Shown here piece after piece: positions 9,978 through 21,101 of a stretch of DNA of 32,208 nucleotides. The DNA is from Azolla pinnata (taxonomy: Eukaryota > Streptophyta > Polypodiopsida > Salviniales > Salviniaceae). The translations under genes and the position numbers were made by a program. How positions within the stretch are numbered: position 1 is the stretch's first letter; every line of letters begins with the position of its first letter. The notes under the pieces are model-generated. The model was not told the origin of the DNA. It saw nothing but the letters and a program-made list of their open reading frames with translations, and did not search any database. The stretch covers positions 86,100 to 118,307 of the forward strand of contig JBBBWG010011111.1 in assembly GCA_037176905.1 (NCBI GenBank), given 5' to 3'.

Positions 9978-12369
9978 TAAGTATAAACACATCTAGAGCT
10001 AAATCTTAGGGTTAGGCTTAATCCTTGTGATTAGTCCACTAATGTTACATACATTTTGAATGATCCGACCGATGTTTCTTCTCTCGGTTGATTTGTAAGA
10101 TCAAAAGATTTCCTTCCAGGTTCGATCTCTGTTTGTTCGATCCGATCAGCCGATCGATCCCTGTCGATTTCAGCTCTCCCCGCAGATTTGGAATCAGCCC
10201 ATCGATCCGATCCGATCAATCCGTCACCCGATTGTCGATTCGATTCGCTTCTCTCCGATTGGAACTCCCGATTCTCTCATGCCTCGATGGTTTTTTCCAG
10301 CCAGTTCTGGTCGAGTGGTGGGCAAGTAAGGAGTACGTGTTTAGGCGAGCAACCACGGAAAAGCACGAATTGTTTGAACAACAAAAGAAAGAATTTGAGC
10401 GACGTAACAAGTTCAGCCTCTGGATATCCATGGCGGTACTCTGAGATGCGAATCGGATCGAGAAATTAGCTCTTCGACACTTCACTCCGCGGTGGAGACC
10501 TGCAAAATCAGATGCCTTCCAAGCAGCAGATAAAATCCACTGCCTTGAGTCGGCACCCGATTCTTAAGGCTATCCTCAGAATCGGCGTCAACGAAGCAAA
10601 TGAAGCTGAACTTGTTTTATTTCGATATTGGAGCACTTCCATGAGAACTTTATGAGACATTGACACCGACTCGCGTAAACTGTTGTCTCGACTCTCATGC
10701 AACCGACATCTGCCTTCCCTTTGAGATCTTGGGCAATCTTTCAAGATTCCCCACTATTAATCTGTTGGTGTCAAAAGATACCCTTTATAAGAATGGTATA
10801 AGGACCCCAGAGTCTTCTCAGTTGGTCCAATCGTAGTCGTTTTTCATTAGATAGCATACGGTTGGAAATCACAAAATCCTGGATTATACCTTGAAATTTG
10901 ACTTAACTGATTCGATGAAGTGAGCCTAGCCTTACCAATACAAGAAAGTCTTTAAAATGTCTCGATATATGTAACAAAACTAGTTCCTTTTATATAGGTT
11001 AACTTTTTAAGGCTATCTAACCACCAAACGTTTATTCTTATCCACTTATCAAACGCGTTTGTCCCTACCTCTAGGATAATTGGTTTCCCACTTATCTTAC
11101 TCTTGAAACAATTAAAATTGGCCTTTAGATTAGCACTAAGGTTTTGCGTATAACAACCACACACACAGTTAAGCCAACAAATCTTCTAAATGCATTGCTT
11201 GAACTCCTGACTAGTAACAGTAGTAATTTGTAGATTAGTCTTCCCATTGATTCAGAGCAATCCTCTTGCAACAAGCGAGATTGATCACTGGATCGATATT
11301 CCTCTAGAATGATTGATTCCTAATCGCCGATTGGAAGCTAGAAAGCCTTCAATGATAAATGATTATTAAAGTCCCCCCATCATAAACAACAACAGGCTGC
11401 CAAAAAAAACTATAAATCAACTCGGACCGATTTTTTTTGTTCTTTGTTGTCGCTCATCGTAGGCCATAACATCATCAAAATTCTAGAATTAATTCGGGTT
11501 ATGTCTCTATCAAAGCATGGGTCGGAGGAAGAAGAAGAAAATGTTAGCAATTATCTTGGGGATTTTTTTGGGAAGGTTTATGTTCATGTGAACCTGAAGG
11601 GCAGACAAATGGGATAAGATCAGATGAACCTACTAAAATTTGCTTCTTTATTTGGAGACTTTGTGGAGTTGGGTTTTTTTTCCGATCCGCTTCAAAAACA
11701 ACGGATGGCAAGAAGCGGGGGAGAACAGACGGATCAACGGCGGATATGATGAATCGCTCGAGCGATCAATAGGAACAACTGCAATTCGGCAACGTACAGT
11801 TCAGGGCCGATGACAACATTCAATGTTGGTTGTCCAACGATCGATCGATCGATCCATCAAGCTTTCCTTCTTCTTCTTTTTTTCTGTTTGGTTTCGATTT
11901 GGTTGTGCTCGATGTGGGGCTAGCTTTTGGGAATGAACATTGAAGGCGGCCGCGATGATAATGCACAGAGAGCTTGCCGCAAGAGCGTCTCGGAACACAC
12001 ACACACACACACAACGTACCGTAGCAAATGTAAAGAAAATTATGCTGGAGTTACCCGCCGCAGCAGGCCTTGTCGATCGATCGATGAATCGGCGGATTCG
12101 CTTCTTTTTCCGTAAAAATTTCCGTGGGCACAGTTATGATCTTTGGAGAGCCAGGGTAGGTGGCCATATGGACAAAAACGTCGCCATTAATACAACAAAT
12201 GAGAGAGAGAGAGAGAGAGAGAGCGAGCGAAAGAGAAAGAAAGAAATTCCTAATATATTAACGTCTGCTTAGGCCAATATGGATAAATCGTACAACAATG
12301 TTTGTTGCATCGACTCATCTATAAGAGTACGGCGACGATTACGCAAATACAATCATCCAACGTTTATGT
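9978..12369. other. Gene-poor region, no supported coding sequence
   Basis: Only short, low-complexity or unconvincing frames are present (for example 10088-10444 on plus, 10508-10744 on minus). GATCGATC-rich sequence occurs at about 10130-10260 and 11836-11856. Microsatellites occur at 11996-12013 (CA) and 12199-12224 (GA). I recognise no protein family or structural RNA. Confidence 0.5.
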
Positions 12370-12493
12370 AAGGTAAAATATCGTGCTCGGTGGGGACCAA
12401 GAGGTCATGAGTTCAACCCTCCTGCACTTAACAGAGGCACATCTAGATAGATATGTAGCGAGTAAAACTTGATCACGGAAAAAAAAAAAAAAA
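12370..12493 (+). mobile_element. tRNA-derived SINE-like element
   Basis: GAGTTCAACCCTCC at about 12411-12424 resembles a pol III B box (GGTTCGANNCC) in a tRNA T-arm-like setting (GGTCATGAGTTCAACCCTCC). A 50-bp body follows and then a 15-A tail at 12479-12493. A clear A box is not identified. tRNA-like head, short body and poly-A end are the plan of plant SINEs. Confidence 0.45.
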
Positions 12494-13039
12494 GCGAAAG
12501 GCGATTGAATCGAGCCCCGTTCGAATCACCTCCTGGTTCCCTCTTGCCTGATCAATGGGTTCTCCGAGTATGAAGAACGTTCTCGGGAGATTGGTCAGCC
12601 TGAGGACATTATTGTGCTCATCATCGAACGCACGAGAAGCCATGCTTCATCGAGCACGATCGACAGTAGGGATTTATCGAGGTGCAGAGTGCTTGGTGGG
12701 GATGGACCCAGAAAGTCAGAAGAATGCTCTCTCAGGTCAGCCGCGATCAAACCAGAGCAAGGGATGGGCCCTGATGGGAGAGCATCAATAGACATTGACT
12801 TTGCAAATCGAAGCTTCCTCCGATTCCGGGGAGAACGTTGGCGATTTTTCCGTTCTCATCCTAATACTGCGCACATGCACACATGACTTGGTTGCAAAGA
12901 TGGGCATTGGTCAAGGTCGAGAAAATGGTTTTCAGGGTAAACCACGAGATCGGATTGATCGATCGATTTCATGGTGCAAGAGCTGAGATGGTCTGTAGGT
13001 AGCTGATTCGATCTCTAGCCGGTAAGTCGAATTCGGGTG
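12494..13039. other. Intergenic, no supported gene
   Basis: Frames up to 90 codons exist on both strands (12555-12886 on plus, 12595-12795 on minus), but none shows a convincing family signature. The minus frame ends LDKSLLSIVLDEAWLLVRS, vaguely like the start of a MATE transporter, and then stops. Confidence 0.4.
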
Positions 13040-13255
13040 TATTTGCATAGATTTTAGTGAAGAATACATTGGTGCATTCGTATTCGAGTACAAGAGTATT
13101 ATCTGAGGCTCTAAAGTATATGTTTTCATAAAATGATATATAAAGAATAAAACAATTGTGAAAGAACTCAAAGTACACTGAAATTTTGAAGCAGGATTTG
13201 AACCGGGGTTCATAGTGGTAAAACTGCGGTTTAATACATCAAGCTTTGTTGTAAT
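13040..13255 (-). mobile_element. tRNA-derived SINE-like element, fuller copy
   Basis: On the minus strand the head reads TTAAACCGCAGTTTTACCAC then TATGAACCCCGGTTCAAATC, the latter containing a near-perfect B box (GGTTCAAATCC) in tRNA-like context. About 100 bp further on is the GAATACGAATGCACCAATGT body, shared with the copy at 1984-2115. No long A tail is evident at this copy. Confidence 0.5.
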
Positions 13256-14108
13256 TAAAATCGCGAAAATAGTTCACTCATAATATTTACACTCGGTTAC
13301 GATTCCAATATTCGTGTTTGATATTTTTAACGAATGTGAACATTATAATATATCTATCTATCTATCTATCTATATATATATATGTTAAGGCTAGAGCCTG
13401 TTGGATGAGGAGAATAGCAAATTTTTTGTAATATTCCAAGTTTTGTGGCGTCTGATCCGAAGGCAATATAAAAAAAACAATAACGAAAACAAAAGAAACG
13501 ATGATGCGCACACGCGATGATCTCCCGATCTGCTATTGCTGCTATTGCTACTGTTGGCGCATCGTCATGAAATGTGGTCAACCAGATGCGCGAAAGTGGG
13601 TCATGTCCAGTCTGTTTGTTTGTCTGTCTGTTTGTCTGTCCACAACAAACCTCTTGAATTCGGAGGTCAGGGGGCATTTTTTGGCTCCATTCCCGTCAGA
13701 TCATCGGCCCCAAAAAACATGTAAATGCGGAATGGTATCCTAATCGCTCCGAAGACGGATCTGTAGCCGCCTGGTTGAAAAGAAATGACTCGATAGCCCT
13801 CCGAGATTCCGCTTGTTCATGATCGCGATGCCGATGCTCCGATCGATGCTAATCGTGATTAGTGGGCGATTAGATTAAGCTCAGCCACACTAATCACAAG
13901 CAATAAATCCAACACCAGCTAATTATGAACTAATAAAGCAAGCAAGCAAGAGGCGATCATAATATATACATACTATATATATATATATATGTCGCATTTA
14001 TTTATTTATAAATGGAGGAAAATAATATAATTAAAAAGAAAGGTCAAGTTACGCATCATAGACGAGAATATTATCGTCGATTAATAGAAAAAAAGGAGAC
14101 CAATTTCG

Positions 14109-14151
<43 letters not shown>

Positions 14152-14395
14152 TATATTAGGGAAACAAAAATCGAGAGAATTAAAAAGCTGAAAAAAAAGA
14201 AGGCGGATTCATTTGGGGAAAATGGAAGGAAAAAAGAAAGGAATTTATTGGGGGCTTGCTTTTAATTGAGGAATTAAAAGAGCGAAAAAAAAACAAACAA
14301 AAGAGAATTGCGGCATTTGTTTATTATTATTTTTGTTTGTTTTGTTTAGAGAGAGAGAAAAGAAGAGAGAAGAAAAGAAAAGGGGGAGCATCGGA
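13256..14395. other. Intergenic with microsatellites
   Basis: It contains (TATC)n/(TA)n at about 13352-13384, (TA)n at 13975-13990 and (AAT)n at about 14111-14152. AT-rich sequence with GATTAGTG/CACTAATC motifs lies around 13850-13930. No gene is supported. Confidence 0.6.
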
Positions 14396-14763
14396 TGGAT
14401 GCATGTGCACGACGGGGGGATGGGTGGATGCATGTGCACGATGGCGGGGATGGGTGGGATGCATGTGCACGATGGTGGGGTGGATGGATGCATGTGCATG
14501 ACCGTGGGGTGGATGCATGTGCACGATGGTGGGGTGGGTGGATGCATCTGCATGATGGGGGGTGGATGCATGCATGTGCATGATGGTGGGGTGGATGCAT
14601 GCATGTGCATGTGCACGATGCTGGGATGGATGCATGTGCATGTGCATGTGCAGGATGCTGGGTGGATGCATGCATGCGCATGTGCACGATGCTGGTGTGG
14701 ATGCATGTGCATGTGCACGATGGTGGGATGCATGCATGCATGCGCATGTGCATGTGTACGATG
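14396..14763 (+). repeat. G-rich minisatellite with TGCATG cores, about 12 units
   Basis: Units of about 20-40 bp alternate GGATGCATG(CATG)TGCA(TG)C and ACGATGGTGGGGTGG. Every unit holds at least one TGCATG (its complement CATGCA is the RY motif), and several hold runs of alternating purine/pyrimidine. Translation gives Met/His/Cys/Trp-rich frames on plus and HMHPPSCTC-type frames on minus, all artefacts of the repeat. It lies about 630 bp upstream of the MOCOS-like start codon. Confidence 0.9.
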
Positions 14764-14818
14764 ATGGGATGGATGGGTAGGTGGTCTGCTGAGCTGGACC
14801 CATTAACTCCAGAGTCAG

Positions 14819-14866
14819 TAGAGAGAGAGAGTTCTAGAGAGAGAGAGAGTTCTAGAGAGAGAGTGC

Positions 14867-14918
<52 letters not shown>

Positions 14919-14926
14919 CTTTCCTT
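14819..14926 (+). repeat. (GA)n then (CT)n tracts upstream of the MOCOS-like gene
   Basis: GAGAGAGAGAGTTCTA repeats are followed by about 45 bp of CT dinucleotides, giving self-complementary GA/CT arms. Further downstream (14960-15320) the leader carries TTC, CTG and GAAGAAGCG-type runs. Such CT tracts are frequent in plant 5' leaders. Confidence 0.8.
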
Positions 14927-15088
14927 TTTGTGCTCTGCAGAAGAGACTCTCTCTGTTCTTCTTCCCTTCGTCTTCTTCTTCTTCTTCTTCTTCTTCCGCC
15001 CCCTGTTCTGTTGTGATGCCTCGCTGCGCCTCGAGCTTCCGAGCTTCCAATCCTCAGCTCTGAGAGCGTTCCTAAGCTCCTGCTGCTC

Positions 15089-15120
<32 letters not shown>

Positions 15121-15394
15121 CTTGCTCCAGCGAGATCTGCCTATTCCAGCTGCAAATGCACTCTGCACTTGCCTGTAGAAGCTCGCCATCGCCGCGCTCA
15201 TCCTTGCTGCAAGCAGCCACGGAAGAAGAAGAAGCACGCGGAGGCGGAGGAGGAAGGGGGAGAAGCGGAAGAAGCGGAAGAAGCGGAAGAAGTGGGAGAA
15301 GTGGGGGAAGAAGTGGGAGAGCAATTGGGAGCGCTGTTGTCCGCGTGCTCAGCTTACGGAAGCTTCCCCCCGTCCATCGCCGCCGCTCTCCTTC

Positions 15395-17711
15395 ATGCCT
15401 TGCAAGCCCATAGCCCTCTGCTCCTCGCTTCTCCTCCACAAGAGCAGGAAGAAGAAGAGGAGGAGTAAGGAGGACGATGCGGAGCAGCAGAAGGAGGAGG
15501 AGGAGGAGGAGCAGCAGCAGGAAACGCAGGGGAAGCAAAGAGGGGACAGCTTCCTCAAGCACGTGGTGGAGCCGAAGAAGAAGAAGAAGAGCCCTGCGCG
15601 AATCGCCGTGGGCGATGGAGGAGGAGGAGGAGGAGGAGGAGATGGGATCGAATCGGCGAGGTCGAGCCCCGGCGCAAGAGGAGGAATCTCCAGCTGCGGC
15701 GAAGCGAGGAGGATCTCCGGCAGCAGCAAAGATCCGCGCAAGATCCTCGCCCCCGACAAAGATCCGCGGGGAATCCTCCTCCTCCGCAGAGATCCGAAGA
15801 AGGATTCGCTCCCCCTCCGCCGCTCGAGCTCCCAGGCGCATCGGGAATTCCTGCGATCCACGGCTCGAGGCAGCGAAGGAGGTAAGATCTCGTCCCCTCT
15901 CGCCTTACCTTCCCTCGAGAATGCGTACTCCCACTTCATAGCGGCGTATCCTCGGTACACCGAAACCCGAGCACTGGATGAGCTCCGTGCGAGGGAGTAT
16001 TACCATCTCGAAGGCGAAGATGGCATCAACGAAGAAGAAGGAGAAGAAGAAGCCGCCGCCGATGGCAGCAACGAAGACGAAGAAGCGGAAGGAGAACAAG
16101 GGAAAGAAGCTAAGGGTGAGGATGTTGATGCTGATTATGGTGCTAAAGAAGAGGATGCTGATAAGGAGGATGTCGAAGATGACGGTGACAAGGAAGATGA
16201 TGATGGTAGTGCCGATGGTAGTGATGATGATGAAGAAGAAGATGAAGATGAAGATGATGGTGATGATGTGCTAGAACCGATTCAAGGACATGGTCAGGGG
16301 CTTGTGTGCCTCGACTACTGCGGATTCGGGCTCCTGTCGCATGCCCAAAGAGAAGGATCGATCGAAGAAGAGGAAGGAACCGCGTCCGACTTCGTGCTCT
16401 CCGAGGTCTCCGCGAATCTGTGGTCGCATGCGCTCTTCGGCTCCGCCCCCGAGGGAACGATGGAGTGGGGGATCAGAGCTCGCATCATGGACTTCCTCAA
16501 CATCCCCGAATCGGAGTACTCGCTGGTGTTCACCGCGAGCCGCGGCTCTTCGTTCAAGCTCCTCTCCGACGCTTATCCGTGGAGCGACAGAACGCGGCTC
16601 GTGACCATGTATGACTACGAGAGCGAATCGGTGGGGTGGATGGAGCATCGAGCGGCGGAGCGAGGCTCGCGAGTCTTCCGAGCCAAGTTCCGATGGCCTT
16701 CGCTCCGCGTTTGCTCCTCGGAGCTCAAGCGAGAGCTGCTCATCGGCTCCTCGCGGAGCAAGAAGATGAAGAGCAGCAACCATAACCCCGGGCAGCAGCA
16801 TTCTTCTCGCCTCGGCCTCGCGACATGGCTGGAGAAGAAGGTCTCCTCCTCCTCCTCCTCCCACCCCAAGCAAGACCCGAGCAAAGAGAAGAAGAAGGGC
16901 TTGTTCGTGTTCCCCGTGCAATCGCGCGTCTCGGGCTCCAAATACTCCTACCAATGGATGTCCCTCGCGCAGCAGAATCAGTGGCATGTGATGCTCGACG
17001 CATCGGCGCTGGGCCCCAAAGACATGGACTCGCTCGGCCTCTCCCTCTTCCGCCCCGACTTCATCACCGCGTCCTTCTACAAGCTCTTCGGCGGCGATCC
17101 TTCCGGATTCGGATGCCTCCTCATCAAGAACTCGGTGGCGCAGAGCATCCAGGACCCCGCCGGAACGCAAGTCTCCGGAATGGTTCGAATCGTGCCTCTC
17201 CCCCCTCATCATCATCATCATCATCATCAAGGGCCCCTCGCTTCCTCGGCTTCGTTCCGCAGCGATGCCGCCGATGCGCCCAAAGCGGCGACGATGATCA
17301 GCGCCTTCTCGGGCCCCGTGCCTTCGTTCGAAGACATCGAAGCTCCTCCCCCGTTCCATCACATGCCGCCGCGATGCGCCGAGGACTCGGCGCTCTGCGA
17401 GGATACCTACAGCTCCGCCTGCGAAGATCCTGACGTTGCTTCCGTCGACGGTATCGGGCGAAGCCCCATCTTCAGCGAGGACGGCAACGAAAACCCCTTC
17501 TTTCGGGCCGCGTCCTCGAGCCCTGCAGGCTTCTCCGAAGATCCCCTCAGCGGCCCTCTTCAAGAACCCAAAGGGCAGCCTGCTTCCTCGAACGGTCAGA
17601 TCTTCCAGGGAAGGAAGGACTCCCGGATCCGGATCAAGGATCTGTGCGCGGGCCTGTTGCATTTGCACTCGGGGAAGGTCGGAAACAGCGGCGATAGCAT
17701 CGAAGAAGAAG

Positions 17712-17742
<31 letters not shown>

Positions 17743-19096
17743 GGTAGTAGTGGAGAAAGAGAAGGAAGAGGAAGACGGTACGGGAGAAGATGCGAAGAAA
17801 TCGAAGGATCTGGGCTTGCTGATGCAACTGATAGGGTCCCATCCAGGTAAGCTTACCCCGTCCGATGTGTCCAAGCTGCAGGCGATCAGGTTCGAGTCTG
17901 GTAGCAAAGAGGAGAAGGTTCGAGAAAGGCTGATGCTCGTGCTGAAGAAGCTGAAAGAAGAGCGATGCGGAGCGGGGAACGATGATTGGTCTTGGCACCT
18001 GCAAGATCAAGAGGAGGAGGCGACGAGGCTGGGGCGGCGGGATTTGGAAACGATCGAGGAGATCGAGACGGAGATAGACCAGTCGTCGATGATGCTTCAT
18101 ACGCAAGCTCCGCTAACCGGTGAAACCGCCAAATCGGCCAAAGCAGACTCCTCCGATGCTTCTTGCAAAGATAGAGGGGGGATCTTGTCGAGCCAAAAGG
18201 GCAGTGCCATCTGCAGGGAAATGGATGGGGGCTTCCGGCTCTTGGGCCGACGAGATAGCGAGCTCTTCTCGCTCGCGAGGATACTGTCGTCAGGCCATGC
18301 GGGGAACGAATCTTCGCAGTCGGGATCGCTCTTTGCGGGAGCTCACGAGGATCTGTCTTTCCGAAGAAGCTCGCGAAGGAAGAGCGATCGCGGCGCAGGT
18401 CGAGCTCGCGACGACAACGGTGAGGAGGAAGGAGAAGAGGGAGAAGAGGACGACGAAGAATGCACGGTGCAAGAACCCGAGCTGATCTGCCGGAGCCTCG
18501 ACCATGCCGATATGATGGGCCTCAACAAGACAAGTTTCAGGCTGAGGTTCCTCATCAACTGGCTCATCAGCTCCTTGCTGCGGCTCAAGCACCCGGGCAA
18601 CGATCTCTCGCTGGTGAGGATCTACGGCCCGCAGGTGAGGTACGACAGGGGCGCATCGGTGGCCTTCAATCTATTCGATCGCAGCGGAAAGATGCTCGAT
18701 CCCGATCTGGTAAGGATGTTAGCAGATGAGGTGAACATATGCCTTGGGCTCGGGTTCCTCCGCAACATCTATCTCCGGGGTAATCCGATCAAGACCGCCG
18801 TAGCAGGATTTCAGGATCTCGATGCAAGCGAGCCCTCGATTGCTGCTGCTTCTACTACTACCACTATTACTACTAGTACTACTACTACTAACAACAACAA
18901 TAAACCTGAGAATGTGCCCTCCAGTGTTGAAGTCCTAACCGCCGCACTAGGCTTGGTCTCCGACTTCAAAGATGTACATAAGCTATGGGCTTTTGTCGCC
19001 AGGTTCCTCGACCCGGATTATGTGACTCGAGAGCTCAGTCATCTTCACCATGCAAGCAGCAGCAGTGAGCTTGTTGTTGCAGGTGGAGGGGATTGA
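15395..19096 (+). CDS. MOCOS/NifS-like PLP-fold protein (plant molybdenum cofactor sulfurase-like family)
   Basis: The intronless frame is 1233 aa; Arabidopsis relatives (At5g66950 type), also single-exon, are about 870 aa. The start is supported by MPCKPIALCSSLLLHKSRKK, which matches the N-terminal KPI.HC..L motif of that family. Landmarks in order: ENAYSHFIAAYPRY (about 170), VCLDYCGFGLLSHAQ (304), FVLSEVSANLWSHALFG, RIMDFLNIPESEYSLVFTAS, GLFVFPVQSRVSG, SYQWMSLAQQNQWHVMLDAS, GPKDMDSLGLSLFRPDF, ASFYKLFGGDPSGFGCLL with Lys563 where the PLP Schiff-base lysine sits in Moco sulfurases, GFRLLGRRD, then CRSLDHADMMGLNK and IYGPQVRYDRGASVAFNLFD near the C-terminus. The true reaction in this family is unknown, since it lacks the MOSC domain. 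Odd: a 95-residue Asp/Glu insert (206-300) splits the start of the PLP domain, and there are His8 and Glu13 runs. Antisense frames of up to 611 codons are shadows. Confidence 0.92.
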
Positions 19097-20232
19097 TCGA
19101 AGGGAGGCAAGACACGGAAACGATGATGATGCGACCAAGGCCGAAGAAGAACAAACACCATGTACTACTGTAAGCTTAGCTAAAATTGTAGACTGGTCAC
19201 TACTGCTAACTAACTTTCTCTGCCTGTTCTGAAGCTGGAAAGAAAAGGAGAGGAACTTGGCCAGAGTTGTTGTCTGTGGGTGGGTGGTTTTCTTGTCACC
19301 AAGCAACAGCTCTGAATGTGCCCAAGTTTGGCTCTAGAAAAACCTCGGTGGGTAAGGGCAAAACTGCGAACAAAACTGTCTTAGCTGAGAACCATGGATT
19401 GGAAGAAGAGAAAAGAGAAAAGGAAATCAACCCCTCCCAAAGGTTTTGCTCGACCGACCGAGAGAAAACAGCCACAGAACAGAATGCATTTCTCCTCTTC
19501 TCAAGCTGCCATGGCGGCTGTGTTTAACGATTTCTTTGGGTCGCCGAATCAAGAAGACACAAAGGGTGCAATGCATTCTGTTTGTGCTTTTTAATTTCTT
19601 CTTCTTCTTCTTCTTCTTCTTCTTGTCTTTTCTTTCATCATCAGCATCATCATCCATCCCGGGTGATTTGGAAAGAAAGAAAAAGATTCACACGTTTGTA
19701 ATAGAAAATGTTGTTTTTCACTTGGTTTGGTTTGGGCACCATCAATCTCTGTTTCAAAAACATTTCACTCATGTGTTCAAAAACATAGGATGCATTCCAT
19801 TCATTCATTCATTCCATCTGTTGCTCAGAAAACTAGGATCATTGCTTCTGAATGCCGTGAACAAATCATTGGATATGAACTAACTTCCAACTGATTCCAT
19901 CCTGATCTTACCTACCCCTCTTTCCCTGGATTTCAAAAAACATATCCTGAACAGGAACCGAATGTGATGGATGATTCAATTCATTCAAATTTGCATACCA
20001 CTGTATATATATTCAATGAGGTTTTGGCAGCTGAATGCCAAATGCAGAGAAATACATGTTGATCGATGGCGGAGCGCTCTTTTGCCTGGAATGTTTTTTC
20101 AGAAGAGGCAAGGAAAAACAAGATGTGGTTGGTGTGCAGAGAAAAACAAAGAATATGGGATGTTCCTTCTTATTGGGTATGTTGCTGGGAAGCAACAGCA
20201 ACAGCTTCTTTCTTCTTCTTCCGCTTCTTCTC
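19097..20232. other. Gap between convergent genes
   Basis: It probably contains the 3' UTRs of the MOCOS-like gene (plus) and the protease-like gene (minus). A (TTC)n run lies at about 19597-19624 and TTCATTCATTCATT at about 19800-19813. Short frames here show no family signature. Confidence 0.5.
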
Positions 20233-21069
20233 TCAGACTTCGCACCACTCGAAGTGAAGGCCGCCGTCGATGAAATCGTCGACGCGGAAGGGGCCATAGG
20301 TGGCCATCTTGGTATGAACCCCATTGAGCTTGGTTTTCCACAGCTCGACGAAGAAGAGCTTGGTGGACTTGAGGCTATGGTGGGGCAAGATGAGCTTGTC
20401 CTTGCTGCGCTTGGGGCGGGTCGTGGCCATGCCGAGGGCCTTGCCGGAGGCGTTGGTGATGACGACGGATTTCCAGCCGGAGCTGCACGCGGGCTTCGAT
20501 CGCAGGTAGATCCGGAGCTCCTCGGCTCGATCCACGGAGCAGTGGTAGTACACCAGGACGTCGCGATCTTTGGCCACGGGGAGCCTCGAGAAGGCTTGCT
20601 CCTCGCGGTTGCAGCTCGTCTTCATCGCATCGAACACCCACTCGCGCATGCTCGCGAGGGAGATGAGCTCGCCCTGCTCGGGGGATTTCCTGGCGGGGGC
20701 CAAGACGGCGCTGAGCACGTCGCCGTTGCTCGAGAATCCGGGGCCGCCTGCATCTCCCGATGCGATCGCGATCGCGGATTTGGTCCTGATGCGATGCTGC
20801 TGCCGCTGCTGCTGCCCGGCTATGGTGGTGATGAGCTTGGAAGTGAGGTAGAGCTTCTTTCTTCCCTGCGATTCTCCCTCGCCTTCTCCCTCGCCTTCGC
20901 CTTCGCCTTCGCCTTCTTGATGGGAGGAGGAGGAAGGGATGCTGCGGCGGTGGTAAGGGCGGGTGTGCAATGCGGGGGAGGGCGAGGAGGATGCCAATGT
21001 GGTAGCTCCTGCTCCTGTTGTTGGTGATGATGATGCTGATGGAAATGTGGTAGCTGCTGCTGCTTCTGT

Positions 21070-21101
<32 letters not shown>

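Noticed and set aside
10088-10444. 118-codon plus frame
   Set aside because: GATC/TTCGATT-rich composition, several overlapping frames of similar length, and no recognisable domain.
12395-12435. tRNA gene
   Set aside because: Only a B-box-like half is present, without a foldable cloverleaf; SINE-like origin fits better.
12595-12795. Possible MATE transporter fragment on minus (LDEAWLLVRS)
   Set aside because: Resemblance covers about 20 residues with no downstream MATE motifs; too weak.
14245-14803. Met/His/Pro/Cys-rich frames on both strands
   Set aside because: Repeats of a non-coding minisatellite; no start context, family or conserved domain.
16271-18106. 611-codon minus-strand open frame
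   Set aside because: It is antisense to the MOCOS-like gene, whose plus-strand translation matches a known family throughout; the minus frame shows only compositional bias.
20035-21027. 330-codon plus-strand open frame over the protease-like gene
   Set aside because: Gly/Asp/Ala-rich shadow; protease motifs and an ordered C-terminus occur only on the minus strand.
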